Positions 1 through 10,605 of a stretch of 64,000 nucleotides of DNA are shown in pieces. The DNA comes from Muscardinus avellanarius (lineage: Eukaryota; Chordata; Mammalia; Rodentia; Gliridae), in NCBI GenBank assembly GCA_963383645.1, contig OY726574.1, positions 55,727,477 to 55,791,476 on the forward strand, given 5' to 3'. Each line of letters starts with the position of its first letter. The first letter of the stretch is position 1. The translations under genes and the position numbers were made by a program. The notes under the pieces are model-generated. The model searched no databases and was not told where the DNA came from. It worked only from the letters and a program-made list of their open reading frames with translations.

Positions 1-150
1 ACCTTCTTAAAAAGAACCGCTAACGCTCAGGAAATTAAAACAAGAATTAATAAATGGGACAGCATTAAACTGAAAAGTTTCTGCTCATCAAAGGAAACCA
101 CCAAGAACCTAAAGAGAGAGCCTACAAGGTGGGAGAAAATATTTGCCAAC
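1..150 (+). mobile_element. LINE-1 ORF2 fragment, 3' part
   Basis: Plus-strand sequence matches the C-terminal part of L1 ORF2, the stretch that ends with the pattern 'tggga(g)aaaatatttgcca'. It is truncated by the window edge. The same segment is present in reverse complement near 18200-18350 and 21560-21700, which supports the call. The reading frame carries stops, so it is a dead fragment. Confidence 0.75.
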
Positions 151-402
151 ATAATTATTCTTTTTAATAACTGAGTAAAATTCCCTTGTGAGCATATACC
201 ACATTTTCTCTTTCTAGTCATCCACTTGCTTTGTAAAACCTTTAATCCTCCTGTCTCAGCCTTTGCAATACTGGTATTTCAGACATGTGCTAATACACCC
301 AGCTCTCTTCCAACACACCCAATTCTCTTCACACTCTTAATTTGTTTCTTTGATGAGTAGAAGCTCTTTAATTTTCTCTCATACTATTTATTAGTTCTCG
401 GT
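151..402 (-). mobile_element. LINE-1 3' fragment, interrupted by a SINE piece
   Basis: Positions 155-231 match the reverse complement of the L1 'ctgagtaaaattcc...ataccacattttc' segment. Positions 343-402 match a more upstream ORF2 segment ('tttgatgagtagaagctcttta'-like). The order fits one decayed minus-strand L1 split by the SINE remnant at 236-303. It lies head-on against the plus-strand L1 before it, so two events are needed. Confidence 0.5.
236..303 (-). mobile_element. B1-like SINE remnant
   Basis: Only the B1-derived half remains: 'aatcctcctgtctcagcc' followed by a decayed 'gggattacagacatgtgc' block and an end resembling 'caccCAGC'. It is heavily diverged, with no tail or duplication visible. 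Confidence 0.6.
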
Positions 403-940
403 ATTATTTCCCGAGCATGCTGTTTTTATGTGGGACTTGAAACCCATTCAGGTTGGCATTGTTTAGTGGTCAGTGGACTTTGTGTTCATTTGGAAGTCTA
501 AATTTAACCTTCAATGAATGCAATATTTAATCTCCAGTGGATGTAATAAAAACACATTTGCTTTAGAAGACAACTATTTTCTATTTTTTTGAATATAAGA
601 TTTATGTAATTTCTCAGGTTCTTGTCTTTATTATGACCTCTTTCTTCACCATCTCTATCTTGTATTTTGGATTAGAAAACTTACATGGCCTGGTCTGCTT
701 AAGCTATGCTGAAAACCGCAGCTATATATTCTGGACTAAAGCTAAGACACAGGGCAAAAACACACTTAAATATATTCAGGTGAGACCAGAGTTTAGTTTG
801 GATAAAATACATTTCTCTTAGCTATATTTCACTGATTGTAAATACCAAGTCTTATGGGATTTGAAAATCTGTGTCTTTTGAATAGCATTATTCAATGTGT
901 AAGTGGTCAGAGCTATAATTTAGAACTTTTGATGGACTTC
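403..940. other. No recognisable feature
   Basis: AT-rich unique-looking sequence. A 62-codon open frame at 633-821 has no recognisable motif. No repeat family could be assigned by eye. Confidence 0.5.
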
Positions 941-1010
941 TTAATTATTATTATTAGTAGTAATTGTAGTAGTACTAGTAGTAGTAGTAGTAGAGTAGTA
1001 GTAATAGTGG
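941..1010. repeat. Imperfect (TAG/TTA)n triplet microsatellite
   Basis: Runs of TTA change to AGT/TAG units with interruptions. It abuts the ID-like end of the next SINE, so it probably grew from that SINE's A-rich tail. Confidence 0.8.
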
Positions 1011-1015
1011 AGAGT

Positions 1016-1201
1016 GGGAGTTGTACCCAAGGGCATTCTACCTCCAAGCTACACCCCTTCCATATTTTTATTTTTTATACAGGAATTTTACTATGTAGTT
1101 GAGGGCCTAGCTAAATTGCTGAGGCTTTCCTCAAACCTGCAGCACCCCTGTATCAGCCTCCTAAGAGCTGGGATTACAGGGATACACTACGAGGTCTGGA
1201 C
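1016..1201 (-). mobile_element. B1-dID composite SINE, old copy
   Basis: In reverse complement: ID-like half ('gggcattctacctccaagctacacccc'-type), A/T linker, then B1 half ('gctgggattacag'). Several substitutions, including loss of the usual 'ccaccatgcc' end, mark it as an old copy. Confidence 0.8.
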
Positions 1202-1998
1202 AGACCTTTTATTTCTATCAGTGTGTGTAAGTCCTCTCACACTATAGGACAAACTGAATAGCAATAGTAAAACCAAGGTTCTATGGGCTAATATTTTCTG
1301 GTTAGTTTGGAGAGTTTCTTTGCTGCAGAGATCTACAGCTTGTTCAAAGATCCCTGCACGTCAAGAGCACCTGCTGCTTAGCCATGGGCTCCTTAGTCTT
1401 ATTAGATAGACTAGAACTTGTTGGCATAGAACTTGTTCCAGCACCCCCAGAACTGTTCTTTTGGACCAGTATTTTGGTACCAGCCCTTCTTTTAGTGTCT
1501 GGTTTTGCTTAGCACTTGTGTGGAGGGGCTTGGTGTTTAGCTTTCCAGCTCTTCACCTGGACAGTCTCATCTCTGCTCACTCCAAGGTCTAAGGTCTAGG
1601 CCTGTCTCTCACCTGGAAGGGCAGAGCTGGGTCAAGATGAAAATAAAACCTTGCCCTTCACCGCTGGCCAAGTCAACCAGTTCAGAAAAATAAGGGATAT
1701 TTATTGCATGCCACTAGACTAAATGGTTGTCTGTTTGCCTTATAAATAATGATGTATACTTTTATTTTCTCTGGCTGGACTGTAGCTTCTTTAGACCACC
1801 CCTTAATTATGTTTGTATTTCCCAGGGCGTTCATCTTAGTGCTTGAATTATATAAGGTTTTATATAGAGATGAGTGGAGACTTAACATTTTGACTTAATG
1901 GTTTTTCTATATTATGATGGTACAACCATTGTTTTTCCTTTTCAGTATAATATTCAATAAAATACATGAGGTGTTCAATACCTTATTTGTTTATTATT
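1202..1998. other. No recognisable feature
   Basis: Mostly unique sequence with a slightly GC-richer part at 1320-1680. No splice-bounded open frame or known repeat was identified. Confidence 0.45.
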
Positions 1999-2135
1999 GT
2001 GGTGCTGGGGATTGAACCCAGGGGCATTCTACCTCCAAGCCAGAATCCCCAGCCCTATTGTATTTTTATTTTGCAACAGGGTCTCACTGAATGGCCGAGG
2101 GTCTCACTAAGTTGCTCAGTCTGGTGCCAAAACTG
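1999..2135 (-). mobile_element. B1-dID SINE, B1 half mostly missing
   Basis: A clear ID-like half ('ggggattgaacccaggggcattctacctcc') is followed by the linker and the 'gggtctcactgaat' block. The terminal 'gggattacaag...ccaccatgcc' part is absent. It lies next to an L1 3' end. Confidence 0.8.
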
Positions 2136-2206
2136 AGATGTTCTTTTCTCAGTCTGTCAACACTTTGTTATTTTGTTCTTGGGTTTTCTTTTTTTGCTTT
2201 TTAAAA

Positions 2207-2425
2207 CACATTATTGGTGCATTGTAGTCTCGCGCTATGATGTACTTCAGAGTGATGGTGACATACATGCACACAGTTCTTGAGGAGCTTCCCCTTTGCT
2301 CCCTCCCCATGTTCCACCCTTCCCCATACATATTTAGATTGGCATTAGCATTCCCACTTATCCCTCCCCCACTCTCCCCAGAACCACTCCCTCACTCCAC
2401 TGGGGTTTCTCCTCCTGAATAATGT
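2207..2425 (-). mobile_element. LINE-1 3' UTR, 5'-truncated
   Basis: Starts with 'ttattggtgcattgtagtctc', the reverse complement of the L1 3' terminus also seen at 15205, 17241 and 20583. It runs through the C-rich block that is the complement of the L1 polypurine tract. There is no ORF2 sequence, so this is a very short insertion. Confidence 0.75.
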
Positions 2426-2724
2426 ATTTTAAAACAGTCTTTTGTTAAATGATTTCACCTAACTGAAGGTCAGTGTAAGCATTCTGAGAATATTTAAGGA
2501 GTAATAGGCTAAGCCACGATGTTCAGTAGGTTTGGTGCATCGAATGTGTTTTCAACTTAAAATATTTCCAAGTATGATGGGTTAAGAAGTGGATAGCCAC
2601 GTTAAATATGGCGTACTAATATTTATTTTTTTGAAAGAGAGTAAGAGAAGGCAAATAAATTAGCATTGAAAGGATACTGTGTTAAAATTTGTATATACTC
2701 TATTCAGTAATAACAAAGATCCTC
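2426..2724. other. No recognisable feature
   Basis: AT-rich sequence without a recognisable repeat or gene. Confidence 0.45.
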
Positions 2725-2735
2725 TTATTCCATTT

Positions 2736-2956
2736 ATTTATTTATTTATTTTGGCGGTACTAGGGGTGGAATGCAGGGGCTTTCTATTTCCAGGCTATAC
2801 TCCCAGACCTATTTTATACTTTATTTGGAAACAGGGTCTCACTAAGTTGCTGAGAGCCTCACTAAGTAGTTGAGGCTGGCTTCGAACCTGTGCGATCCTC
2901 CTGTCCCAGCCTCCCAAACACGGGGATTACAAGCATGTGCCACCATGCCTGGCTGT
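2736..2956 (-). mobile_element. B1-dID SINE, 'gggggtggaac' subfamily
   Basis: A (TTTA)n tail precedes the ID-like half, which has the variant 'aggggtggaatgcaggggctttcta'. The linker 'tttggaaacagggtctc' and a complete B1 half ending 'ccaccatgcctggc' follow. An 11-bp direct repeat TTATTCCATTT flanks it (2725-2735 and 2957-2967), which fixes the insertion boundaries. Confidence 0.9.
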
Positions 2957-2967
2957 TTATTCCATTT

Positions 2968-3395
2968 TTGAGGAAGAAAATTTATAAAAGGCTTGGTGTC
3001 TATTAAGTAATAAGGTAGATATCAGAATCCAAGACTGTCTGATACAGATGCTTAATAATTTCTCTAATACCTCATCATCATGACTTCATGGATATAATCT
3101 TGCAAGATTCTTCTTTCTCAAATTTGTATTATTGAACACTGTATAAACCTTTCTGACTGTGAGACAATGGTGGTCTAAAAACAAGGCTGAAAGTTTGGAT
3201 TTTTAAAAATTGAACTAGTAGAAACAACAAATGGATTATATTTTTAATAACTAATTCTGAGCCTATCATAATCCTTTGTTTACTGTGATAACTTTTTATC
3301 AAATTCTGGAAATAACATGATAATATATTAAGTGTGAATAAAATGAATGGTACAATGATTGCTCTGATTATGATAATTTTAATGATCTAAACATA

Positions 3396-3398
<3 letters not shown>
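2968..3398. other. No recognisable feature
   Basis: AT-rich unique-looking sequence; nothing assignable. Confidence 0.45.

Positions 3399-3440
<42 letters not shown>
3399..3440. repeat. (TA)n followed by oligo-T
   Basis: About 14 TA units then a T-tract that directly joins the ID-like end of the following SINE. It represents the SINE's 3' tail converted to TA repeats. Confidence 0.9.
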
Positions 3441-3495
3441 GGTGGTACTGGGGTTCCTGGAAACACTTCTACCTCCTGGTTATACTCCCAGACCC

Positions 3496-3567
<72 letters not shown>

Positions 3568-3680
3568 TTTTTTTGTAAACAGGGTCTCTTAAACCAGCAA
3601 AGCTGGCTTCGAACCTACGCAATTCTCCTGTTTCTACCTCCCAAGCGTGGAGATAACACACATGAGCCAACACACCCGGC
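3441..3680 (-). mobile_element. B1-dID SINE, 'gttcctgg' subfamily, with expanded linker
   Basis: The ID-like half carries the diagnostic 'ggggttcctggaaacacttctacctcc', and the B1 half the diagnostic 'gtctcttaaaccagc'. Between them, where the normal linker is about 20 bases, lie roughly 26 TA units and 24 T (3498-3574). The linker microsatellite is internal to the element and separate from the tail repeat at 3399. Confidence 0.9.
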
Positions 3681-4640
3681 TTTATTTTATATTTTTATGT
3701 AAAATAATATTTAAAATATTATCCCCCTTTTATGAAAATACAGTATAAATACCCATATTCTTTATTACAAATACTAGTTTTTTTAAATGAGGAATGCTGA
3801 TTAAAAATAAATAAAGCATACTAAAATTACCAAAACATTGCTAGTTAAAATTGGCATTGCTGCATGAGTATGAATTTTCAATGAAAATGTAAAATGAAAA
3901 GTAAAAAAAAGTAATGTGTTATAAATTATAAAAACACTCCAGGGCACATAAAAGTTACTAATGCATCAGCTAGTAGTTGAAAATTTGAAGAGAAAAATAC
4001 AAAATTTATGAAGGCATTATTAACCAACCATGGACTGTATAATTGGTGGAAAACAAATTAGAAATTTAAAAAGTGTTTGAAAAGTAAATAAGTATTCAAA
4101 ATTCAGAAAGTCACAACAAAACTATTTAAAAAATTATAACAGATAAAAATGATTAAAACTAAACCATATGTAGAAATCACTCTGTAGTGTACAAAATATA
4201 CCAGACATAAAAAATCACTGAGTAAAATTAGCCACTTAAAATCCGTTGGTTGTTTGGAACATCTAGAGTGGAGAGTTTTCTTTTCATGAGCATACCTGCC
4301 CTTTCCTCCCTATAAGCCATGGATCTCAATATAGTCCTTCTACTGAATACATCCTAACCTTCACCTTCTAGGTAGACTTGACAAAATTCCAAGGATCTGG
4401 TTTTTAAATGATCTTAGAATTATTCTTCCTGGGTTTTATTTCTTATATTCTATTTTTTAAATTTTCATATTTTTAAGCCTTATTTTAAGGTTTAATAGTA
4501 TTATCATGTCCTAATTTTATTAGCTCAAAATGTTTGCCCTCCATGACTGTTCTATGCATGTGGCTGAAATAGACTTATCTTAGAACCTCATCTCTACACT
4601 CAGGAATTGACTAGTTGTTTAATCCTATAAAGTATCTGCT
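3681..4640. other. No recognisable feature
   Basis: Very AT-rich sequence with A-runs. I could not assign a repeat family and see no coding signal. Confidence 0.45.
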
Positions 4641-4642
4641 TT

Positions 4643-4760
4643 GCCTTCCTTCCTTCCTTCCTTCCTTCCTTCCTTCCTTCCTTCCTTTTTTCCTTCCTTC
4701 CTTCCTTTCTTCCTCCCTTTTCCACTCTTACTTTTCTTTTTCTTTTCTTTTTCTTTCTTC
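4643..4760. repeat. (CCTT)n microsatellite with pyrimidine-rich shoulder
   Basis: About 17 near-perfect CCTT units, then interrupted CCTT and C/T-rich sequence. Open frames through it encode only PSFL-type or KEGR-type low-complexity peptides. Confidence 0.95.
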
Positions 4761-4865
4761 ATTTCATGTATTTTTTCCCCAATCCATTTTTTCATAAGGA
4801 GTCTGACTTCCTCATATCCTTGAATAATAAATACCTTATTTGCAGACAACAAATCATGGTGACTT

Positions 4866-5060
4866 TTTTTTTCTGATACCGGGGAATCAAACCAAGGGGC
4901 ATTCTACCTCTGAGCTACACGCCAGCCTTTTTTATTTTAAATCAAGATCTAAGTTGCTAAGGGTCTCCCTAAATTGCTAAGACTGGCCTTGAACCTGCGA
5001 TCCTATTGTCTCAGCCTCCCAAGTGTTCGGATTATAGGGATGCAGCACCTTCCCCGCTCA
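4866..5060 (-). mobile_element. B1-dID SINE, standard subfamily
   Basis: T-tract, 'gggaatcaaaccaaggggcattctacctc', linker, then 'cctcccaagtgttcggattatagg'. The terminal 'ccaccatgcc' is degraded. Confidence 0.85.
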
Positions 5061-5330
5061 CGTGGGCTTTTATCTGATACCTGAACATATATCATTTAAA
5101 AATGTGTTTGTGGTGTCTTATTTTCTTTCTCTAAAATGATAATATTTTAAGGAAATGTGGTGAAATTGTAATGTGTTTAATATTGCTGGGTGGTAAATAT
5201 GAACATATACCATCTGCAACAATGATTTCTCTTAGTAGCTCCCAACACCATGTAACTTTTGCAATTCATGTGGGTAAATTAATTTTAAAAAAATACTCTT
5301 TTTCTGCTCAATATTTTAGCATGAATAATT

Positions 5331-6112
5331 TTAACTCCAACTAGAATGGCAATCATTCAAAACACAAAGAACAACAAATGCTGGTGAGGATGTGGATAAG
5401 TGGGAACTCTAAAACATGGTTGGTGGGATTGCAAATTAGTGTGACCACTTTGGAAAACGGTATGGAGGATCCTCAGAAGAAGGGGAACGAACTTAACATT
5501 TGATCCAGCAATACTACTCTGGGTTTCTACCCAAAAGAAAGGAAACCAAACTACCAAACTAATGCATGCACATCTGTGTTCATAGCTGCACAATTCACAA
5601 TTGCCAAACTATGGAACCAGCCAAGATGTCTATAAATAGATGAATGGATTAGTAAACTATGGGATGTGTACACAATGGAATTTTACTCACCATAAAGCAA
5701 AACACAATTACATCACTTACAGGGAAATGGATGAAACCAGAGGACGTTTGTTATGCTAAGTGAGATTAGTCAGTCATAAAAATTAAGAAATTGGATGCTC
5801 TCTCTAATATGTGGAAGCTAAGGAGAAAATGGGTCAGAGGAAGAACTCTAGGTGAAGGAGATTCTATAGTTGAGAAATAAAGTAACTTAACTGAAGGGGA
5901 AAGAGGGAAATTCTCTAACACACATGATGTACTTTAACAAACATATCAATGTCAATCACCAAGCCAAACATGAGAAGGAGGGAGGAGAGGGAATGGGATG
6001 GGAATTGGGTAAGGGCTAATTGGGTAACGTGAGCATGTATGCCTCTACCATCTTGTACCCCATTAAGATGTATGACCACAATGTACCAATAAAAAATTTT
6101 TAAAACAAGAAA
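5331..6112 (+). mobile_element. LINE-1 3' end: ORF2 C-terminus, 3' UTR, AATAAA
   Basis: Begins inside ORF2 ('aactagaatggcaatcattcaaaa'-like), continues through the 'gctgcacaattcacaattgcc' and 'agccaagatgtc' blocks, then a G-rich 3' UTR and a terminal 'ccaataaaaaattttt'. It is 5'-truncated at about 0.8 kb. A canonical four-run G3 motif lies at 5989-6009. Stops in frame make it inactive. Confidence 0.9.
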
Positions 6113-7290
6113 AATCTAATCTAATTTAAGGTACATAAAGGTAGGTGAGTAATATGATGATGATATCATATATACTTTTAACTCCTGCAATTTGAAGATG
6201 TAAAAATTAAGGAATACTGTCCCAAACCATTCTACTTACTTCCCTCTGTCTCCTATGGTGACAATAGAGAAAAGAACCTTTTAAAGAACTTACAAAGTTT
6301 CCTATTATTAATGTGGCCACATACATTTCATTGGGATGGGTAACAGAAACATTATTAGAGATGTGGAATAGGGAGAGAGAACAATTCATCTTTCTCCTGA
6401 AGAGGGAGAATGCAAAAATAGGACCTAATTTGCCTAAGAGGGAAGATGAAAATTATGGGTGCTGAGTGACAGTTACATTCTATTCTATTGATATAAGTCA
6501 TTCATGAGTCAACATTGTTCTGCTAATCAGGTAATTAAGACATATAAAATGAATAATTAGAGCATCAATTTGTAAAACATAATGCCAACCTAGTTATTAT
6601 GAGCCTTAAAATAGACAGACAGGTTTACTTAGGAAAGCAAGAAATAAATGTTGGAAGAAGAATTAGGGCCATTTCCAAAGTGAGAGAGATGCATTTGGGG
6701 GCTCAGGCTCCTCTTTTGTAGGAGACTTTTGTGAAGAGTTTGTAGAAGATATGTGAGAACGATCTCAGTCCAGTAGCCACAAGATGGCCCAGGGTGGGTG
6801 GTTTAAGTCATCTCTGGGTCCAGATGTGGCTTTCAAGGTAATGCCAAGCTCTGTTATTTTGATTTTAATGCACCTGGGCTTGTGATTGAAACGTGTCTTT
6901 TCAGTAATGACATGGCAAGTTGTCAGAACATTTCTTCTCAGGACTCTTCAAAGACTCCCCTGGCCACTTTTCCAGGGTAAGCAAGACCACATGATTACAT
7001 TTTCAGGAATAATCCTAGTTATTATACTAGCTGGGTTGTGGCAATTCCTGGGAATTGCATTTCCAGAAGTTTTAGAAGTATTTAAATAAGTGAACATGAA
7101 TAATTGGGTTAAATGTCAGACCGAAGCCTTTGAAACTCAATCAGAGCTCTTGATATACCAAGTAAGATTATGTATTCCTTTAAATAAGCAAACAAGTTAA
7201 ATTAGATTAAAACACCTCTGATTTATAAGATTATATGTTTCTAGAATCTAGAAAATAATATGGTGACAAATGAGGTCTGCTGTCTTGTTT
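6113..7290. other. No recognisable feature
   Basis: Unique-looking sequence. A 67-codon frame at 6886-7089 has no recognisable domain. No repeat was assigned. Confidence 0.45.
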
Positions 7291-7296
7291 TATTTG

Positions 7297-7484
7297 AGGC
7301 ATTCTATCTCTGAGACACACCCCTATACCCCCAATATTTTATTTTATTTTTTATTTTAAAACAGGGTCTCACTTTACAGAGAGCTTGCTAAGTTGCTGAG
7401 GCAAGCTATAAATATGTAATCCTCCTGACTCAGCTTCCCAAGTACTGAGATTACAGGTGTGTGCTATCCTGCCTGACTTCTTTT
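7297..7484 (-). mobile_element. B1-dID SINE, old copy
   Basis: Decayed ID half ('gaggcattctatctctgagacacacccc'), linker 'aaacagggtctcac', then a B1 half ending 'tgtgctatcctgcctga'. Its ID terminus is truncated. Confidence 0.8.
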
Positions 7485-7788
7485 TTTAGTGTTGTCTGCC
7501 TTGTTGCTGTTTTTTCACAATGATAAACAGTTTTAAGTATGTTTTTGGGTGCATGCCTAATGCTAAAAACTAATAGCATTAAAATATAATGTAGTTGGGT
7601 GTTCAAAATATAACAGATATTTAATTGTTTAAACTCAATTTTATACAGCTAGGAGCAGCTGTATTACATGAAAATAGTTGCCAATTGAATTTATCTTGAG
7701 TATAGACTAACACGTAATGTTTTTACAAATTCAAAATTTTCTTTGTTGGCATATATTACTATTGATAAATTTAGAAATTCAAACATGT

Positions 7789-8068
7789 ACCAGGTATGGT
7801 GGTACATGCCTGTAATACCAGCACTGGGAGGCTGAGACAGGAGGATCACCGATTCAAGACCAGCCTCAGCAACTTACTGAAACCCTCAGCCAAGTAGAAA
7901 GACCTTGTTTCAAAAAAAGGAGAGGGGAGGTGCTGGGGCTATACCTCAGAGGTAGAATGTCTCTGAATTCAATTCTCAGTATGAAGGAAAGAAGGAAGAA
8001 AAGAGGGAAGGAAGGAAGGAAGGAAGGAAGGAAGGAAGGAAGGAAGGAAGGAAGGAAGGAAAGAAGAG
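7789..8068 (+). mobile_element. B1-dID SINE with GGAA-microsatellite tail
   Basis: Full B1 half ('ggtggtacatgcctgtaatacc'), linker and ID half end at about 7980. The tail has become an A/G-rich (GGAA)n array at 7984-8060. A perfect 12-bp duplication ATTCAAACATGT (7777-7788 and 8069-8080) encloses both SINE and array, proving the array is part of the insertion. Confidence 0.95.
7984..8064. repeat. (GGAA)n microsatellite
   Basis: About 15 uninterrupted GGAA units with imperfect GAAA/GGAAG flanks. It occupies the former SINE tail. Confidence 0.95.
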
Positions 8069-8080
8069 ATTCAAACATGT

Positions 8081-8383
8081 CCTGATTTCTTCTCACTGCA
8101 GACATCACAAAAGAAAGCAGCCAGCTATATACTTATAAGGTGGAGAGCTATATGAAATATATATATATATACACCTTAAGTGACTCTTAAGACAAGACTT
8201 GCTCAGCAATTAGATGTCTATCTGGAAAGAGTTATGGATTTTTTTCCTCAGATTTAACAAAGAGCAAATACTGGAGTGAGGTTCAAATATCCATTTTCTT
8301 GATAGTCCTTAAAGGGTATCATTGTGTTGAGATATTCAGATACTTTTAGTTTTCTGTGAATCAAGGTAGGTTAAGTTGTGTTG
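8081..8383. other. No recognisable feature
   Basis: Unique-looking sequence with a short TA run at 8156-8170. Confidence 0.45.
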
Positions 8384-8645
8384 CAAGAGGAAAGAACACA
8401 CACATTTCCCGAGGTTTATTTCTCATCCATGTTTCAGGTCTATCACAAGTTTACTGAGTTCTGTTCTATGAGATCCTCAATTTGGGACCTGGGCTGGTGT
8501 AGTAAATGTGATCTGTTTACTACATGGTGAATGAGGAGAAAGCATATCTCATCTTTCTGGCAAGGGAACGAGAACATGGCGTGTCAAACATTGGCTTTTC
8601 TGTGTATCAACTATCTGAGACTTACCACTTTAAAATTTGCTGAAA
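8384..8645. mobile_element. Ancient mammalian interspersed repeat, family unassigned
   Basis: The order 'aggtttatttct', 'gggacctgggctgg', 'gaacatggcg' resembles a widely dispersed ancient mammalian repeat that I recall but cannot name safely. The call is inference from memory of motif order only. Confidence 0.35.
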
Positions 8646-9280
8646 AAGTACTAATGATTTCTCATTCAATCATTTTGATAAAAATCACCTTAGTCTTTGT
8701 TAGATGATTCCAACATCAATGCCATTTTGGCCTTGGCATTAGCTGATTTTCTTTTTCCATGCAAGTCTTTTCTTTTCCTTTTTCTTTTTGGGTCTTTGTA
8801 GGCTGAGTAATTTGGAGTTATATCCTGGAAATTTCCAACGCAGAGTCAGAAAGCTTCAGTTTGTGTACACAACGCTCACTGAAAAATAGTCAAATTCCTT
8901 GAAAATAAATGTATAAATAGTATCTACTTCGATATGTATTAATATATTGAACAAAATTTATTTTGTAACTATAAAGGGCCTTCCATATAAAAGAGACTAC
9001 CATTATATTGATAGTTTATTTATTCATTATATAACACAATAAAGAAGTAACCACATGGTATTTCAAATTTTCAATTTAGTGAGAAGATTCTTTGGTATCA
9101 AAAGACACAAAATCTAGGAATTAAGTGGAAAAAAGAAAAGATTGTTTAGTACCATCTTAAAAGCCTGGTGTATAAAGAGATGGCTTCCTAGTGGCTTGAC
9201 CGGGATGTTAATCCATGTGGCATCCTCACATGGTTTTTGCCCCCACATCCTTTCTAATCCCATTATATCTCCTAAGACTC
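8646..9280. other. No recognisable feature
   Basis: AT-rich unique-looking sequence; no repeat or gene assigned. Confidence 0.45.
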
Positions 9281-9348
9281 TTCCTTTTCCTCCTCCTTCT
9301 CCTTCTCCTACTTCCATTTCTACTCCTCTTGTTCCTCTTTCTCTTCCC

Positions 9349-9560
9349 TTTTTTTTTTTTTTTTTTCACTGTGGATGGAACTCAGGGATTTTCTACCCCT
9401 AAGCTACATCATCAGCCCTGCTTTGGTTTTAAATTTGAACCAGAGTCTCATTAACTTGCTGAGAGCCTGCTAAGTTGCCAGGGCTGGCTTTGAGGCTGTG
9501 TTCCTGCTGACTCAGCCTCCCAAGCAGTAGGATTATAGGTGTGTGCAACCACGCCAGATC
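9349..9560 (-). mobile_element. B1-dID SINE with pyrimidine-rich tail
   Basis: T-tract at 9349-9366, then the ID half ('gatggaactcagggattttctacc'), linker and B1 half ending 'gcaaccacgccaga'. A C/T-rich stretch at 9281-9348 precedes the T-tract. Confidence 0.88.
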
Positions 9561-10364
9561 CCACCTTTATTTGCCCGGATAAATGTTTTTGTTTCTTCCA
9601 CGCTTAGCTCAGGCTCTGATAACTCAAGGCAGCTTGTCTTGAGCTCAGCTCTTGGTTCTCATTCATACACCTCTTGGCTATTCCCGTATCATGTTGACAT
9701 TTTTGGTTTGTGGATCAGTCTCTATCACTAGTCCACACACTCTTTGAAAACAGGGATTGCCATACAATGAATATGCACTCAATCAGAGTTGATAGTTAAA
9801 GTCTGTATTTAATGATATATTTGCTGTCACCATTTTTTAACTTAGAAACTTCTTCTTGAAAATGTAGTTACATTCTGTCTTGGTCTAGCATTACAAATTA
9901 GACCCATAGCCTACCAAAATATATGATAAATAGCTGCTGGTGATGTTTTCCTCCTGGAAAATACCATCGTGAGTGATTTACAGAGAGAAGATTCTTTAAT
10001 AAACACAAGCTTTTTAATATTCCACCTTACTCTTAAAATTTATTATGAGAAAAAAAAGAAAGGAGTAAGGTAGGAAAGGAAACAGCCAGAGAAGGAGGAA
10101 ATATGAGTAAGATGGAGAGAGAAAAAGGAAGAGAATGACATGAGAAAGAAGGCAAACAAAAGCTGAGATACGATTATGTAAAAATTGATTTTTAAAATGG
10201 GTGTATATATTTTAACGTTGTTTATTTGAAAGTAAAACTGAAACAAAATTATCTCAACAATGACAAATGGGGACCATAAATTATCCACATGTCCAACAGC
10301 CAGAACACCATCCTAGTGTCTGAAAGTGATTTGTATGCGGTATGGCAAGCATGCCCCATTGGGT
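9561..10364. other. No recognisable feature
   Basis: Unique-looking sequence, with a purine-rich stretch at 10045-10160. No gene was assigned. Confidence 0.45.
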
Positions 10365-10605
10365 ACAATTATATGATTGTTTATTGAATAATTGCTCTCC
10401 TTGTCAAATGTTTGATTGAATATTTGCCTGCTCTCTGTAATATTTTCACTGAGTAATTGTGTGCTGTGGGTAATACCTTCACTCAGTAATTGCTTGTTGT
10501 GAATAATATTTTCACTGAATCATTTCCCATTCAGCATATTTTATCAAATGATTTTCTTGTTGTGAGTCATGTTACTATACCTTCAATGAGAATTGCTTGC
10601 TGAAT
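10365..10605. repeat. Degenerate 33-bp minisatellite
   Basis: Three adjacent 33-base units begin at 10437, 10470 and 10503, sharing a 'taatAttTTCACTgAgtaATTg' core. More diverged copies appear on both sides ('attgaataattgctctcc', 'cttcaatgagaattgcttgctg'). It is not part of any SINE or L1 I recognise. Confidence 0.75.
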
